A stretch of DNA of 64,000 nucleotides from Abelmoschus esculentus (Eukaryota > Streptophyta > Magnoliopsida > Malvales > Malvaceae). The position numbers were made by a program, and so were the translations under genes. Where the stretch lies: NCBI GenBank assembly GCA_035048815.1, contig JAUCBN010000062.1:2490001-2554000 (forward strand). The letters are read 5' to 3'. The notes beneath the pieces were generated by a model. The model saw only the letters and a list, made by a program, of their open reading frames with translations. It was not told where the DNA came from and searched no databases. Every line of letters begins with the position of its first letter. Position 1 is the first letter of the stretch. Positions 12,115 to 24,199 of the stretch are shown here, piece after piece.

Positions 12115-15100
12115 ATGGCAAACGATGAGGATGTGAGTATGACTGAGGTCACAGGTCCATTTCGTCAGGTTCTTTTCATCTCTGCTGGTGCTAGCCACTC
12201 CGTTGCTCTTCTATGTACTGATTCTTTCCTTTATGCTCTTGATTTTCAGTTTTTTCTGTTGACCCTTTTTTCTTACATTTATATTCTGTGTTCTGAACTC
12301 ACTGGAACTGGAATTATTGCAGATTATGCCTTCTTGTGTTATTTTAATGCTTTTGATCAGCCAAAGTTCATAGATTTCCTTCTGTTTGCTTCTTTGTATC
12401 ATGATCTGATGTTAGCTTTCCATGTGGCTTGATTCTTATGCTTTGATTATTAGCATTCCTTGATGCATTTTTGGTAATGATAATGATAATTTAGACCTTG
12501 AATTGTGTTATGTTGTTTTCCCAAACTGGTTGGGATTGTCTTGTCTTATCTCTTGACTTTTAGACCAATTTCTACTGTTAAATGTTGGAAAATATCAATG
12601 GCTGATTGCCTGCTTGATTTTTCTTAGAAAAGAAAAATAGATGCTTCTGCATGATTCGAGTCTGGATGCCAAAACATAAATGTTTAAAAATGGGAGTTAG
12701 ATTCATAAAAGCGTAACGGAGTCTTGTTCTTTTAAGGTTGTAATGAAAAGTTGAAGCATGGTCTGGTGTTATCTTACAACCCTTCGACCAAACACTATAA
12801 TCTTACATTTCAGCTAAATGAACCAAAGAAAGTAATAGATCATCTCCTGAAATACCATTCATGCTCTTATTTCCAAGGAAAAACTTACATTACATAAGAA
12901 TATGGTTAGATGTTTTTTCTTCAAGTTTTCCCTTGTCCCGGAAATCTGTGGATGCCAATCATATCTCCCTAATCTTGTGTTGAAAAATGAGTCAGGAGCA
13001 ACATACATGTAGAATTTTTTACCTTCTTCAGAAACAGCTGTGTGCCCTATGTCCTTGACTTTGGCATATGAAGACATCAATTACTGTTTACTTTATACTG
13101 TTGAAAACTTGACAAATGAAACCTTTGTTTGACTAAGTTTTTTATAACATGTTTTTAATGTTAATAAACCAATCCGGTACTTTCCTTTTGCATATGCCAG
13201 AGAAAAAACACTTCATCTAGATTAACTCTTATGTAGGAAGACAAATGGATGTACAGTATATGATGGTTGAGGAACTTTTAAAAGTTTATGATGCACCACT
13301 ATTCCTTATATTCCTGTTCTCATAGTGATGGACCCAAAGGGGGATGGAGGAGTAGTTATTCCTTAAAAACTTAAAAATTTTTATGTATTTTTTATTGAAA
13401 ATATATTTTCGCCCCATAAAATTTTATATTTTCGTCTCCATAAAATTGTATAGTTTTGCCCCTCCTAGCATAAAATTTTGCATCTGTCCCTATACTCTCA
13501 GCTATATTATTTGGGTTTGGGTGTGACTGTCGAATACAAATACGTGTCTATCATAGTGTGAGCAATTTTTCTAAAGCTTTTCATGTATCAGAGGCCACTA
13601 GGGTATGAAAAACTAATTAAACTTTCCTGAAAATCATGGTTGTTGAGAGTTTGAAGTTTCTGTGTCAAGGCTATATTTTCTTGTTCTTGACCGTTAACAG
13701 CTGGAAATATTGTTTGCTCCTGGGGACGGGGAGAGGATGGACAGTTAGGCCACGGTGATGCTGAAGATCGACTTGGTCCGACACGATTGAGTGCATTAGA
13801 TGGCCTTGATATACACTCTGTTACTTGTGGAGCTGATCATACAACTGCATATTCATTGTCAAGCACAGAAGTTTATAGCTGGGGATGGTAAGTTCTCTAG
13901 TCTTCACTTCAGACACTTGCTTGAATCTTGAATTATTTAAGGAAAACTCTCTCTTAATTAATGCATGATTTCTAGCATGAGAGTTCTAAGAGGTTTGAAG
14001 TTGGCTATGATATTTAGAGATGGGTACATGTCGGATTTTCGGCTCACCCGAATCCGACCCGAACACAAATACCCTAAACCCGACCCGAAAATAAATACCC
14101 TAAACCTGACTCCGATCTGACCCGACCCGAACTATAGGAAAAAAATAAATTTAGGGATTAAATTGTAAAAAAAAATTTGGGGACTCAATTATAAAAAATA
14201 TAATTTTAAGGACTAAATTATAAATAAAAAATTAATTTTAAGGATCTAATTATAAAAAATATATAGATAGAGGATCATTATTATAAATATCCCTAAAAAA
14301 TTTATGGAAAAATTATATATTTAGTCCCGGGTCGGGTCGGATATTTTACACCCTAAACACAAACCCGACCCGAACCTGATTTTTTCATAAAAAATCTGAC
14401 CCGATCGGGCGGAGTAAAATGCCCATCCCTAATGATATTAGATCAAAAAATGTTATTGTCAATTTTCAATTTCTTAAAAGCACAACATAGATCAAAAAAT
14501 TATAGAGGATGTTATACCTATCAATGATTAGAACTTGGAAAATAAATCATGTTCAAGTTTGAATGGATTATAAAATGTCAACACCTGAAATTTGTCCAAC
14601 AAGTAGGGACGGACAAATGATTTTATATGAGAGGTGCAGAATATTATGATGTTCTATTAGAAATGCAAGGGTTGTGGAAGTATAAAATTTTAAGAGGTAC
14701 GAAATTAGATTATCTATAAAATAATACAAAAGAAATATCTAAACTGCATGAGATGATTTTTAAAAGAGACAATTGTCCCAGGACCTATCAGTCTATCTAT
14801 GCCGACCAAAAAATCACTTGAAACGATTTAGACTCGAAATAACAAAAATATGAAGCCAAAAACTAAGATGATGCAAATCAAATTTGATCTAATCCAATTT
14901 AATTTGACCATGAAAATATAATAACCTCAATTTACCCAAAAATAATCCAATAAAGATCCGAACTTGAAACTATCTAATGAGTGAAATTATATTATTGTCA
15001 GTCCTGTCACATCATTCATAATCTCAATCAATAAAAATCTTCTATTTTAATGATTTTTTCTGTCATTTTTTACTAATTGAAGATTCATATGATAAACATT

Positions 15101-18100
15101 GTTTTTTAAATTTGATTTACAATAAATATGAGTGAAACTTCATTTGGTAAAAAGATGATATGGAAAGAACCTAAAATGTTAGACTTTTTAATAATATTTT
15201 AAATTAGTTTTTTCATGTTTTTGACAAGTTTTAAAACTTAAAAAACAAATTTCTAAATTTGAAACTTGTTTTTTTTTATATCATTTTGGATTGATGTATT
15301 TTTTTGACAAATTTCAAACTTGTTATAAAAATCCAACCTAAAATATTATAAAAAAATCAAATATTTAAATTATTTAGATAAATTTCAAAATTTATCTTCT
15401 TACTCTCCTTAAAATGGGAAAAATTATATCATGTGTTATTTATTTCTATCACGTCATTCATGAGACCAACCAATCAAATGCATTTATATATTATTTTTTG
15501 AAAATTAATTAAATGAATATATTTAATTGGTTAATCTCATAAATAACGTAACAAAAATGACCCATGATATAATTTTTCCTAAAATGGTGGACCTCTCATC
15601 AATGTCTCAATGTCCTGCTTTCAACATTTCTATAGACCACTCGTCTCTACAATTCTTAAAGATGTGTTGGATTGCAACGAAATAAAAAACTAAAACACTA
15701 GAAAAATAAATAAACTAAACCCACCACTACTTTCAAAGAAGAATCGTAAATTACATTTGTTATCACTTAATTTTGTTCGAGTTTCTATTTTTGATCATTA
15801 AACTTTAAAGACTTTCAATTTTATCACTACTTTCAAATTACATTTGTTTTATATAAAAGAACTCTTGAACTTCCTTTCACAGTCAGATTTTAGGGCTCCC
15901 TTTAATTTACTGACGCCGGTGTATTTTCTTTCAAATTCTGATGCCGGAGATGGTTAACATTAAACTGTGGATCAAGATAAATTTAAGCATTAATTTGAAT
16001 TCATCAATTTGGAGAAAGTTCAAATTAATATGAGTATGGGGAGAATTAGTACTAATTACACGGAAATGATGACCAACGGCATTTGAATAACAATGGAGAA
16101 GGATTCTTGACCATCAGGAAGAAAATGTTAAAATTTTAAGAAATTTCAGAAATAAAAGTCCCAAAATGTAGCGTTCTTGGGGCTGTGTAACTAAAATAGA
16201 AATAATAGGAAAGTTTAATAAAGAAATTGAAAATTTTGAAGTTGAGGGACTAAAACAGCAATACAAACAATGATTTACCGTTCAAAGAAATCACCACTAT
16301 TCTTGTAAGAAAACAAAGTGAAATCAGAGAGTGAATCAAATTAAATTAAAATGTTGTCCCTCTCAGATTTTTTGATATAATTATATTTTAGTTTTGTTAA
16401 TTTAAATATTAATTAAACAAAAATGTTTGTCGCCTTTAATTTTTAGATTTAAAAGCTTAATAGACTTTTGTTTCTCCCTATACTTGGTCTTAGTTCCGTC
16501 CCCGCTTGTAGTTTAGTAGAATGTTTTCCTTTTCTCCAACCCTTATTAATATGTATATTTCTGAATGTTACTGATACCAGGGGTGACTTTGGAAGACTTG
16601 GTCATGGAGATTTCAGTGACTTATTCACTCCTCAACCCATTAAAGCATTACATGGTCTGATGATTAAACAAATTGCTTGTGGGGACAGCCATTGTTTAGC
16701 TGTGACAATGGATGGCCAGGTGCAGAGGTTTGTTTGGTTTTAGATATTCCTTCTTTTTTATATTTTACAAAATGATTATATATGTTTGATGTTTTATGTC
16801 ATTTTCTTCATTTTAGGGTTAAAAATGATACTAGTTTCTTCTATAGTTATTAATGGTTAACTATGTTGACATTGCCTAGAGTTTAATTTTTGTATTTGTC
16901 TTGCATGGAGAAGCTGCAAATAGTAGTTTGAACTTGAAGTTGTCTAGTTTGGGTATCAGTTTATAATGCACCTCTTATGATAATTTATGAATTTTCCCCC
17001 TACTTTCAAACATTTATTTATTGCCCCCAATCTGTAGTTCTAGCTTCTTCCCTGGGTATCGAGTTTATAATGCACCTCTTATGATGAACTAAAAGATTGG
17101 TAAATGTTGGTTCTTGTGATCTTCACTAAATAGGCCGTCTTTGTAAGCAAAGCTGCAAAGATGGTTCAAGAGGTCATCTTGTAGTCATTAAGAAATTATA
17201 GAAACTTTGACTATCCATGTGACGGCTGGAATGCATGAACATAAATGTAAAATTCTTTCATTTTAGAAATACCAGTTGCTCAAACATTAATCTCCGTGCA
17301 GGGTACACTCTAGAAGATAGTTTTCCTGTTAAAAGATTTGAGATGTAGCATTGTAACTGATGTAGGTTTTGATTTATATTTTATTTGATTCACTCCCCCT
17401 ATCTTCCCATTTGCATATGCAACTTTTAAATTAATGACAAAACTTCTTCATTCCAAATAATTTGTTTGAAACATGCAATGATGTAAATAATGACGAACCT
17501 AAGCCTTTTCTTACTGGATTGGTATGCGACATGGCTACTTTATCTATGACATTATCATTAGATCAGAAGAAACACATGTTCCTTTTGGTAGTTTTTTCTT
17601 TCCCTTCCCCTTTTGACAGTTGCATGAGTATGTCTGTTTGAAGGCTATCACCATTTCTTGTGGAACTATGATTCATATAATTCAATTCGGTTTCCTTTTT
17701 CAGAATCATTATGTTTTGGTTGAGAGACTTGTACCGATAAACCTAAAATATTTTTAAGTTATAACCAATAGCCATATATGAAGAAAGTTGTCCCAAACTT
17801 GTGCAGTTACTTCTTTCAATTTATATTTGTGATTGCTCTTATTAGTGAATTTTTTAACCTTTTTTTAACATTTCATTTTTTTGAATTTAATTGAAGTTGG
17901 GGAAGAAACCAAAATGGCCAACTTGGTCTTGGAACCACTGAGGACTCTCTTGTGCCTCAAAAGATTCAAGCCTTTCAGGTATTGGTCTGGGTCCTGCTCT
18001 GATTAATGCTCCATTCATCTGTGCATCCAGGTCCCTGCTTTGTTGACCTTCACAAAATGTGTATTTTTAATCGTATTATAAATCGCTTTACACTCAAAAG

Positions 18101-21100
18101 TTGTATCTTATAAGACTTTAAATTATTCAATGTCAAGATTCAAGAATGTAGGATTTTTATTTAAACAAATTGGAAGTTGCATTTAGCATGTAATACCATC
18201 CAGATATAAAGAGATTTGTCAGTTTCTTTTGATTTTTTGATGAAAAATATGCAATTATGTGAAGAAAACTTTTTATAGTGACTATTAAAATTCAACATTC
18301 TGACATTTTTTTGAATCGACATTCTTACATTTTTTAAACGCAGTTGTATGCTTGTTAACAATAGTATCCGTGTTGCCTAACTTTTGATGTCTTGTGTTAG
18401 CCAAAAAAAGAAAAGAAACTTCCAAGTCCTGTAATGTGTCCAACCATTAGTTTAAAACCTTCTGAACTCTATCTAATTTCTTTCTTTCTCCAACTAACCG
18501 AAGAATCCTTTCTTGATGCTTTAATCAAGCTAAATGTTGCATATGCACTTTGTTGAAGTGATTATCACCTTGTACTTTACGTCTGTTAAGGGTATTTCTA
18601 TCAAAATGGTTGCTGCTGGTGCCGAGCATACTGCAGCTGTTTCAGAAGATGGTACACTCTATGGATGGGGATGGGGACGGTATGGAAACTTGGGCTTAGG
18701 TGACAGAAATGATCGCTTAGTTCCTCAGAAGGTTTCTACTCTCAGTGTAAGTCACTATAACTGGTATTGTTTGTTTGGCCTGTATCCTTATATCCTAAGT
18801 ATGAGATTTTATAAATATGATTGATCATCCTCTATAAATATGCAAAACAGATAACTCATAACATCTCGTTTTAAGGTTTAATACAATCTATATGAAGTTA
18901 CATGATTTAGGAAAGTTTGCATCTGGTGCTTTAGTTTTTCCTTTTTCCCATGGTATTTAAAAGAATAAGCTCTTTCCTTTTGTTTTTAATGTTCGACCAT
19001 TTAGTCTATTTTCGCCAAGGTTTTTTTGGTACATAAGAATATAGCCCTAATTTGTTGTTTGCTTTTGTTTGAAATACAAGTTCTTTCATGCTCATCTGAA
19101 GTTCTCCTTTCATATACATGGAAAATCATTTTAGAAGATATTCCATAGTAGCACTAAGATACTGAATGTAGCAAAATTGTTTATTAAACTCAAATGACAT
19201 GCCAATTTCAAGAAGTATTCAATTAAGCTATGGGACATATAACATAGTAAACTTAAACCGACTAAAAGATGATTCTAAGGTTGAAATTCTCAGGCATGTC
19301 ATATATGTCAGTCTTTTTCGGCCTTGAATCATCATTGAATTTAACAATCAAAGGAATGCCACCATAAAAAAAATAAAAATGTCAATACAAGTTCTTGTCG
19401 TTCCATTGAAGAATATGCTAGCAACCAAGGTAGCATTTTGAAAAAGGGGACTTCTCTAAAAAATCATTTGAGTGAAAATATTAATTCAAGTACATGTATT
19501 TCTGAGGAAAAAATGTGAAGACCAAAATATTTTTAAGCTTTAGTCATTTCAAACCAAAAGTCCTTTGTTTTCATGTTTTCTTTTAAGTAGTAAGAATTTT
19601 TGGTTGCAGGGAGAGAAGATGAATATGGTTGCTTGTGGATGGCGGCATACCATATCAGTCTCTGATACTGGTGGATTATACACTTATGGATGGAGCAAAT
19701 ATGGTCAACTGGGACATGGGGACTTTGAAGATCATCTGGTTCCACATAAGGTGGAAGCTTTAGCCAACAGTTTTATTAAGCAGGTGAAACAATTCCACGT
19801 TTACAGTTTGTTATGTTTCATTATCCAATCTTTGGAATTTAAGTTTATGTCAAGGTTTATGGCTTTTGGTGGGTTAGTTTTCCAGAGTCAGATTATGAGA
19901 TCTAGAATATTAAGTTATGAGATTTGCCTCTCTCTAGGTTCCATTTGTTTGCCTACCTTATTTCTTCTGTTGTCTCTTTAGTTTTCCCTTTGATATTGAT
20001 TTATTTTTCCTTTATTTTCACTCGTTCTGCTTCAGGGTAGTTAGGAGTTTACAACCTGTGATGTTTCTTTTTGCTATTTATTCACAAGGGATGATTTCTT
20101 TCATTGTTGCATGTGTTGTTTTGGCTGTTAGTTCAACATAAATGGGTAAAATTTTGATACACAGACTGTAAAATTTACACTATAAAATCCAAATCCTAAA
20201 TTCTTAAACTCTAAATTCTACATCATATACTCTATATTCTAAACACTAAAACCTAAACTCCTAAACTAAATCTCCTAACCCCTAAAACTAAAAGGCTTGT
20301 GTAAACTAAACACATGTGTATCAAAGTTTTTTCGTATAAAATTACATACATATACCATTTAGAATTTTTCTGGTGATATCATATTTCATTGTGTATGATT
20401 CCTCTCCCCACCCCCCTGCAGAACTTTCTGTGGGAAGTAGCATACCATTTTCTTAGGTCTGTCTAATGTTAATGCATCATTGGTCATTCTTTTGATGATA
20501 TTTGATGCATGTTATGCCTCAATCCATTTTCTTTTCTTGATATTGAATGCATCATTAGTTGTTCTGTGGGAAGTACCATACCATTTCTTTTCATGATATT
20601 TTGTTTTAAATTATTTTTGTTGCATTTTGGTTCGAGTGTTTTTAGATATCAGGTGGATGGAGACATACAATGGCACTTACATCTGGTGGAAAACTCTATG
20701 GCTGGGGATGGAACAAGGTTTCGTAAAAATTAAACTTTTCTTGGTTTATATGTTTGAAATGCATCTTATCACTGTGTTGTGTAATTAATCAATTTTCTTG
20801 CGGAAACATTAATCATGAATCTGGAACCCTTATATGTATTTTTGTTGAGGCATGACTCCCTGTAAGCATCTTTCAATTTGGTAGACATGCATGTATACAA
20901 GCAGATGGACTTTTTCGCTCGGACTCTTCATTTTCTTGAAGTACCCTTGTCTGACAGACATGGATACATGGATATGACCTCCAAAGATCCTCCAAGTGCA
21001 TGGGAAAACTTCGAAAATTTCCACCATACCAATGTCCTGACAGATATCTGAATCAAACACTTAGACTTGGTCCGAATAACATAGGATGTACCTGCCTGTA

Positions 21101-22608
21101 AAACAATAATTTACTGGCGCATGTGTCTTAAGGTTTTATGAGATGTTTAACTACCTTAATGGTTATGAATGCTTGTCGAAGCTCCCATAAGTAATTTAGT
21201 TTCTCGTGTTTAATTATTTTCTTTATTTAGCTTAATTTAACCACTTTTTACCTGCAGTATCTGTTGTGCAACTTTTATTGATTAGATTTTCTACCTCATT
21301 TACAGTTTGGACAGGTCGGGGTTGGTGACAACACTGATCATTGCTCACCGGTGCAAGTTAAATTTCCTCATGAACAGGCACATTCCTATTAATGTAGCTT
21401 CTGAATATTAAGATAGCTGTTGTGATTTGTTCAGTTCGTTCGGAATATTCTTCTTTTAATTTCTCATTGAAAGGTCATTTCCTCTTCTACGATAGCGGTT
21501 AAGTGGTCTCTTCTCATATGTATGTTTCTTACTTGGCAGAAAGTAATCCAGGTTTCATGTGGGTGGAGGCACACACTTGCTATTACTGAAGAGGGAAACG
21601 TCTTCTCTTGGGGAAGGGGCACAAATGGACAGCTCGGGCATGGAGAATCAATGGACCGGTAATAGCTTTTTCATTTAGAGTCTAGACTTGATGACCAGGG
21701 GGAAGTTTTTCATCTTTGACTAGAATGATGAGTTCTAAGAATAACATGTAGAGATAAATCACAAGTAAAACAACAAAATTAACAAAAAATATTTAGATAC
21801 TGCTGAATATATGGAGGGTTTGGAAGTGATTATGAGTACTAGAAAAGGGTAGTTCCTTGAGATTATATTCCGAGCTCCTTATTCTTGGTCAGTTTTCAAA
21901 CATGTCACCTTTAACACATTCTATCTTTCATTGTGTTTTGTGGAAACTTAGAACATTCTGCTGTTTATTTTGGTTGGTCCACTGAAGTAGTTACATGTTC
22001 GATTTTTATTTTCAGAAATCTTCCAAAGATCATAGAGGCTTTGAGTAATGACGGTTCGAGTGGGCAACAGATAGAATCTTCAAAGCTCGATCCGTTGTCA
22101 GGTGCTGTATAATCACATTAGACATCCTTCCTGCTTTGCTTTCTGTTTTGTTGATGATTTGATATTCTTTGCTCTATTGGCAGGTAAATCATGGGTTTCT
22201 CCGACTGAGCGATATGCAATTGTCCCCGGTGAAAGTGTAAGTTCTAAATCTAATGAAATGTAGCAGAATCTGCAATCTTTTTAAACACACGTTTCGAGCT
22301 GCATGCATATAAAGTTTACATTTTAGGCAATGCTTTCAACATCTCTTTGTGTGCACGTATGTGTATATCTAATAAGTACTGACTGCATATTTAGGGCGTA
22401 ATATTACAATGTACACAAATATTTCGAGAAAAGCATGTTTTTCTTAATGAAAGTAGTTTGATCAAATCGAACTATCGAACTTTTTCCCCACGTTTTTCCT
22501 GCAATTTCGTTAGGTCATTGATCTCTTACCATAATGTGCATGCAGGGACAAACGGTTCATTCGGAAAGGGGATATGGCGGCGACGTAAGTGTCCCGAGAC
22601 TGACGTAA
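12115..22608 (+). CDS. UVR8: UV-B photoreceptor UVR8 (RCC1-repeat beta-propeller), altered C-terminus
   Basis: I assemble 12 exons: 12115-12214, 13701-13887, 16581-16727, 17897-17978, 18591-18746, 19610-19783, 20646-20717, 21306-21377, 21540-21658, 22016-22101, 22184-22236 and 22546-22608. They encode 436 residues; Arabidopsis UVR8 has 440. Seven RCC1 blades carry repeated WGRG/WGWG, LGHGD and GWRHT signatures. UVR8 senses UV-B through a tryptophan triad, normally W233/W285/W337. The equivalents here are W235, W287 and W339, each in a GWRHT motif, so the photosensor core looks intact. On UV-B the dimer separates and binds COP1. The C-terminal COP1-binding region is present as SWVSPTERYAIVP and GGDVSVP, but the usual following ETDVKRIR is out of frame: this frame ends RLT-stop. 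Exon 8 has a GC donor. The ATG at 12115 (MANDEDVSMTEV) matches the family N-terminus. Introns 1 and 2 are large and hold transposon copies. Confidence 0.93.
13325..13497. repeat. Diverged short repeat related to the 23219/23550 elements
   Basis: It begins GTGATGGACCCAAAGGGGG and ends GCATCTGTCCCT, with inner 'TTTTCGCCCCATAAAATTTT' units. The layout (a GACGGA-like end, a ~170-bp AT-rich body with CCCTC/CCCC blocks, and a GTCCCT end) resembles the elements at 16340, 23219 and 23550. It lies in UVR8 intron 1. Confidence 0.3.
14015..14430. mobile_element. Mutator-like non-autonomous element, family M, inverted copy 2
   Basis: The 416-bp element in UVR8 intron 2 is bounded by TATGATATT (14006-14014) and AATGATATT (14431-14439), a 9-bp target duplication with one mismatch. 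It begins TAGAGATGGGTAC and ends GTAAAATGCCCATCCCT, the reverse complement of the start of copy 1 (6412). Internal CCCGACCCGA and 'GGATCTAATTATAAAAAATAT' blocks also pair with copy 1 in reverse. Confidence 0.7.
16340..16505. repeat. Short repeat related to the 23219/23550 elements, next to UVR8 exon 3
   Basis: It shares GTCCCTCTCAGATTTTTTGA, 'TTTAATTTTTAGATTTAAAAGC' (first 20 bp recognisable) and GTTCCGTCCCCGC with the element at 23550-23738. Its end is about 75 bp before the UVR8 exon 3 acceptor. Confidence 0.45.
20146..20337. mobile_element. TIR element with telomere-like degenerate interior
   Basis: The left end TTTTGATACACAGACTGTAAA and the right end (reversed) CTTTGATACACATGTGTTTA are inverted repeats. 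Between them lies a degenerate CCTAAA/CTAAACC array (AATCCTAAATTCTTAAACTC and so on). Similar telomere-like arrays at 24255, 25215, 53580, 54920, 62020 and 63060, and a TTGATACACAAG end at about 10413, suggest one dispersed family. It lies in UVR8 intron 6. Confidence 0.5.
20911..21083. mobile_element. Short TIR element (CTATGTTGCTCGG type), copy 2
   Basis: It has a diverged left end (TTCGCTCGGACTCTTCA), the internal ATATGACCTCCAAAGATCCTCC and the right end TTGGTCCGAATAACATAGG. It lies in UVR8 intron 7 and shares its order with the copies at 5401 and 28457. Confidence 0.5.
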
Positions 22609-23040
22609 AGCGAATACGAACGCAATTCCTCGCATTCTGTCTGAAAATGAAGGTGAAAAATGTGTGGATCCTTGCATCTCCTTTTAACGTATCATTGAAG
22701 AATAAAGTGGTGATGTTTGCAAGCACCAAAGTCTTGTAAATTGAGAGGGAGTTTGAGTAAGGGTGAATGTGATTGTACTGATGTTATTACTATTATGAGC
22801 TTCCTAGTATATAGGACTGTGTCGGACAATGTTTACTTTTTTAAAGACTAAACTTTTAGAAATATGGGTCTCGTTAAAAATTTCTTTCACAGATAATGTT
22901 AGAGATTCTAATGTCAACTCGGAAAATACAAGTACCCACTATTATTATTCATTAATAGTATCATCATTCACGACAATTGAAATACAATTTGAATATTTAA
23001 AATGGAAATGATTACATTGTTGTTTAGTAGATGTCCAATA
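22609..23040. other. UVR8 3' flank, no separate gene
   Basis: A frame shifted by one relative to the UVR8 reading runs from the last exon to a TAA at 22737-22739. It carries ETDVKRIR followed by TQFLAFCLKMK and unrelated residues. This is probably the former UVR8 tail plus 3' UTR. Nothing else is recognisable to 23040. Confidence 0.5.
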
Positions 23041-23218
23041 GGCTAAAGTATGAGCTGCTATATTTCTCGATTAGTGTACGTAGGTAATCGGTATGTGATG
23101 ATGCCGTTGGAGAATGTCATTGGCTTCAGTAAGTCTTGGGCAAATGTTGATCTAGCTTGAGCTCGGGAATGGAACATATTTACCACATTTGCGATATTTT
23201 CCTCAATCACCGCACTCG

Positions 23219-23403
23219 CAGGAACGGAGTCAGGATTAAACATTAGGAGGGACAAAGATTTATTAAGCTTTTAAATCTAAAATTTGGGAGGGACAAAAAC
23301 CTTGTTTTATTATTATTTAAACTAAGAATGACCTTAAATGTAATTATACTAAAAAAATTAGAAGGGGTAAAATCCCCTCCCATGTTGATGGCTCCGTCCC
23401 TGC
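23219..23403. mobile_element. Small repeat element (GACGGAG ends), first of an inverted pair
   Basis: It runs from GGAACGGAGTCAGGATTAAAC to TGGCTCCGTCCCTGC, so its own ends are roughly inverted (GCAGGGACGGAG versus GGAACGGAG). The body GGGAGGGACAAAAACCTTG, TTTAAACTAAGAATGACC and TGTAATTATAC recurs reversed at 23550-23738. Confidence 0.55.
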
Positions 23404-23549
23404 GCACTCGGCCGACCTTGCTCCAAAGCAAATGGAATAGCCGAGTAGAAAGCATGATTTTTGATGATTTCAGCTGAGATCGTTTTTGGTAGAGTCTGTG
23501 CATATCTTACTAACAACCAAAGTCCCATGCAAGAATATCCATTGCGTCA

Positions 23550-23738
23550 GGGACGAAGCTACCTTGTGTATGAGAGGGCTCTTGTCCTCTCCCAATTTTT
23601 TTGGTATAATTACATATGAGGTCCCTCTTAGTTTAAATAGTAATAAAATAAGGTTTTTGTCCCTCTCAATTTTTAGATTTAAAAGCTCAATAAATCTTTA
23701 ACCCTTCCAATGTTTGATCTTAACTCTGTCTCTGCATC
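23550..23738. mobile_element. Small repeat element, second of an inverted pair
   Basis: It starts CAGGGACGAAGCTACC and ends GATCTTAACTCTGTCTCTGC. GGTATAATTACATATGAGG, TTAGTTTAAATAGTAATAAA and AAGGTTTTTGTCCCTCTC are the reverse of blocks in the 23219-23403 copy. Together with the ~150-bp spacer (LINE sequence) the pair could form a large hairpin. Confidence 0.55.
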
Positions 23739-24199
23739 GCGCCATGGCCTGTTTGGGGATGAAACATACCATCCACAGAGATTTTCATTGTGCCCAACCA
23801 AAGTTCAGTTCACTTTGTCTACATTGAGGAATGCAAGTTGTAATTTTTTGTCATGAACCAACACATTATGTCTGCTCCACACATTTCATAGGAACACAAC
23901 AAAACCAAAAGACATGTTTTCTGTGAGGATTGTCGCACAATGCTCCAACCATGCAAGACAAGATGATAACTGATCAGTAGGTGCTCTCCTTGATAAGCCG
24001 GAAAGCATGTGAATCTCTCTGGTGCATGAACCATCTCGCCAAGCATGCAGATTGGCATAACAAACATACTTAATTGGGAGAATTGAGGACCCCAATTCTA
24101 GCATTAACTGAAGTGTTCCGTGTGTTATCCGCCATATAAACTTTAATCTTCAGGACTTGAGGTTCGACAATGTATATCATGGTTTTGGAGGTGATATTG

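Larger units (their letters stand above)
23040..24130 (-). pseudogene. Degraded LINE ORF2 tail (zf-RVT to RNase H region)
   Basis: Broken minus-strand frames resemble the C-terminal part of plant non-LTR retrotransposon polyproteins. Near 23880-24000, DQLSSCLAWLEHC then SFGFVVFLWNVWSRHNVLVH matches the linker between the zinc-finger and RNase H regions. Near 23410-23470, AFYSAIPFALEQG resembles an RNase H helix. Near 23055-23090, AAHTLAYW is like the terminal AAHxLAR motif. Frames shift repeatedly and two small elements interrupt it, so it is non-functional. The family assignment rests on recalled motif style and is moderate. Confidence 0.45.

Noticed and set aside
12211..12402. Minus-strand frame overlapping UVR8 exon 1/intron 1
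   Set aside because: Low-complexity Lys/Ile-rich antisense frame; UVR8 explains the region.
23040..24130. Functional gene on the minus strand
   Set aside because: Several frames with stops and two inserted repeats; only LINE-like motifs remain.
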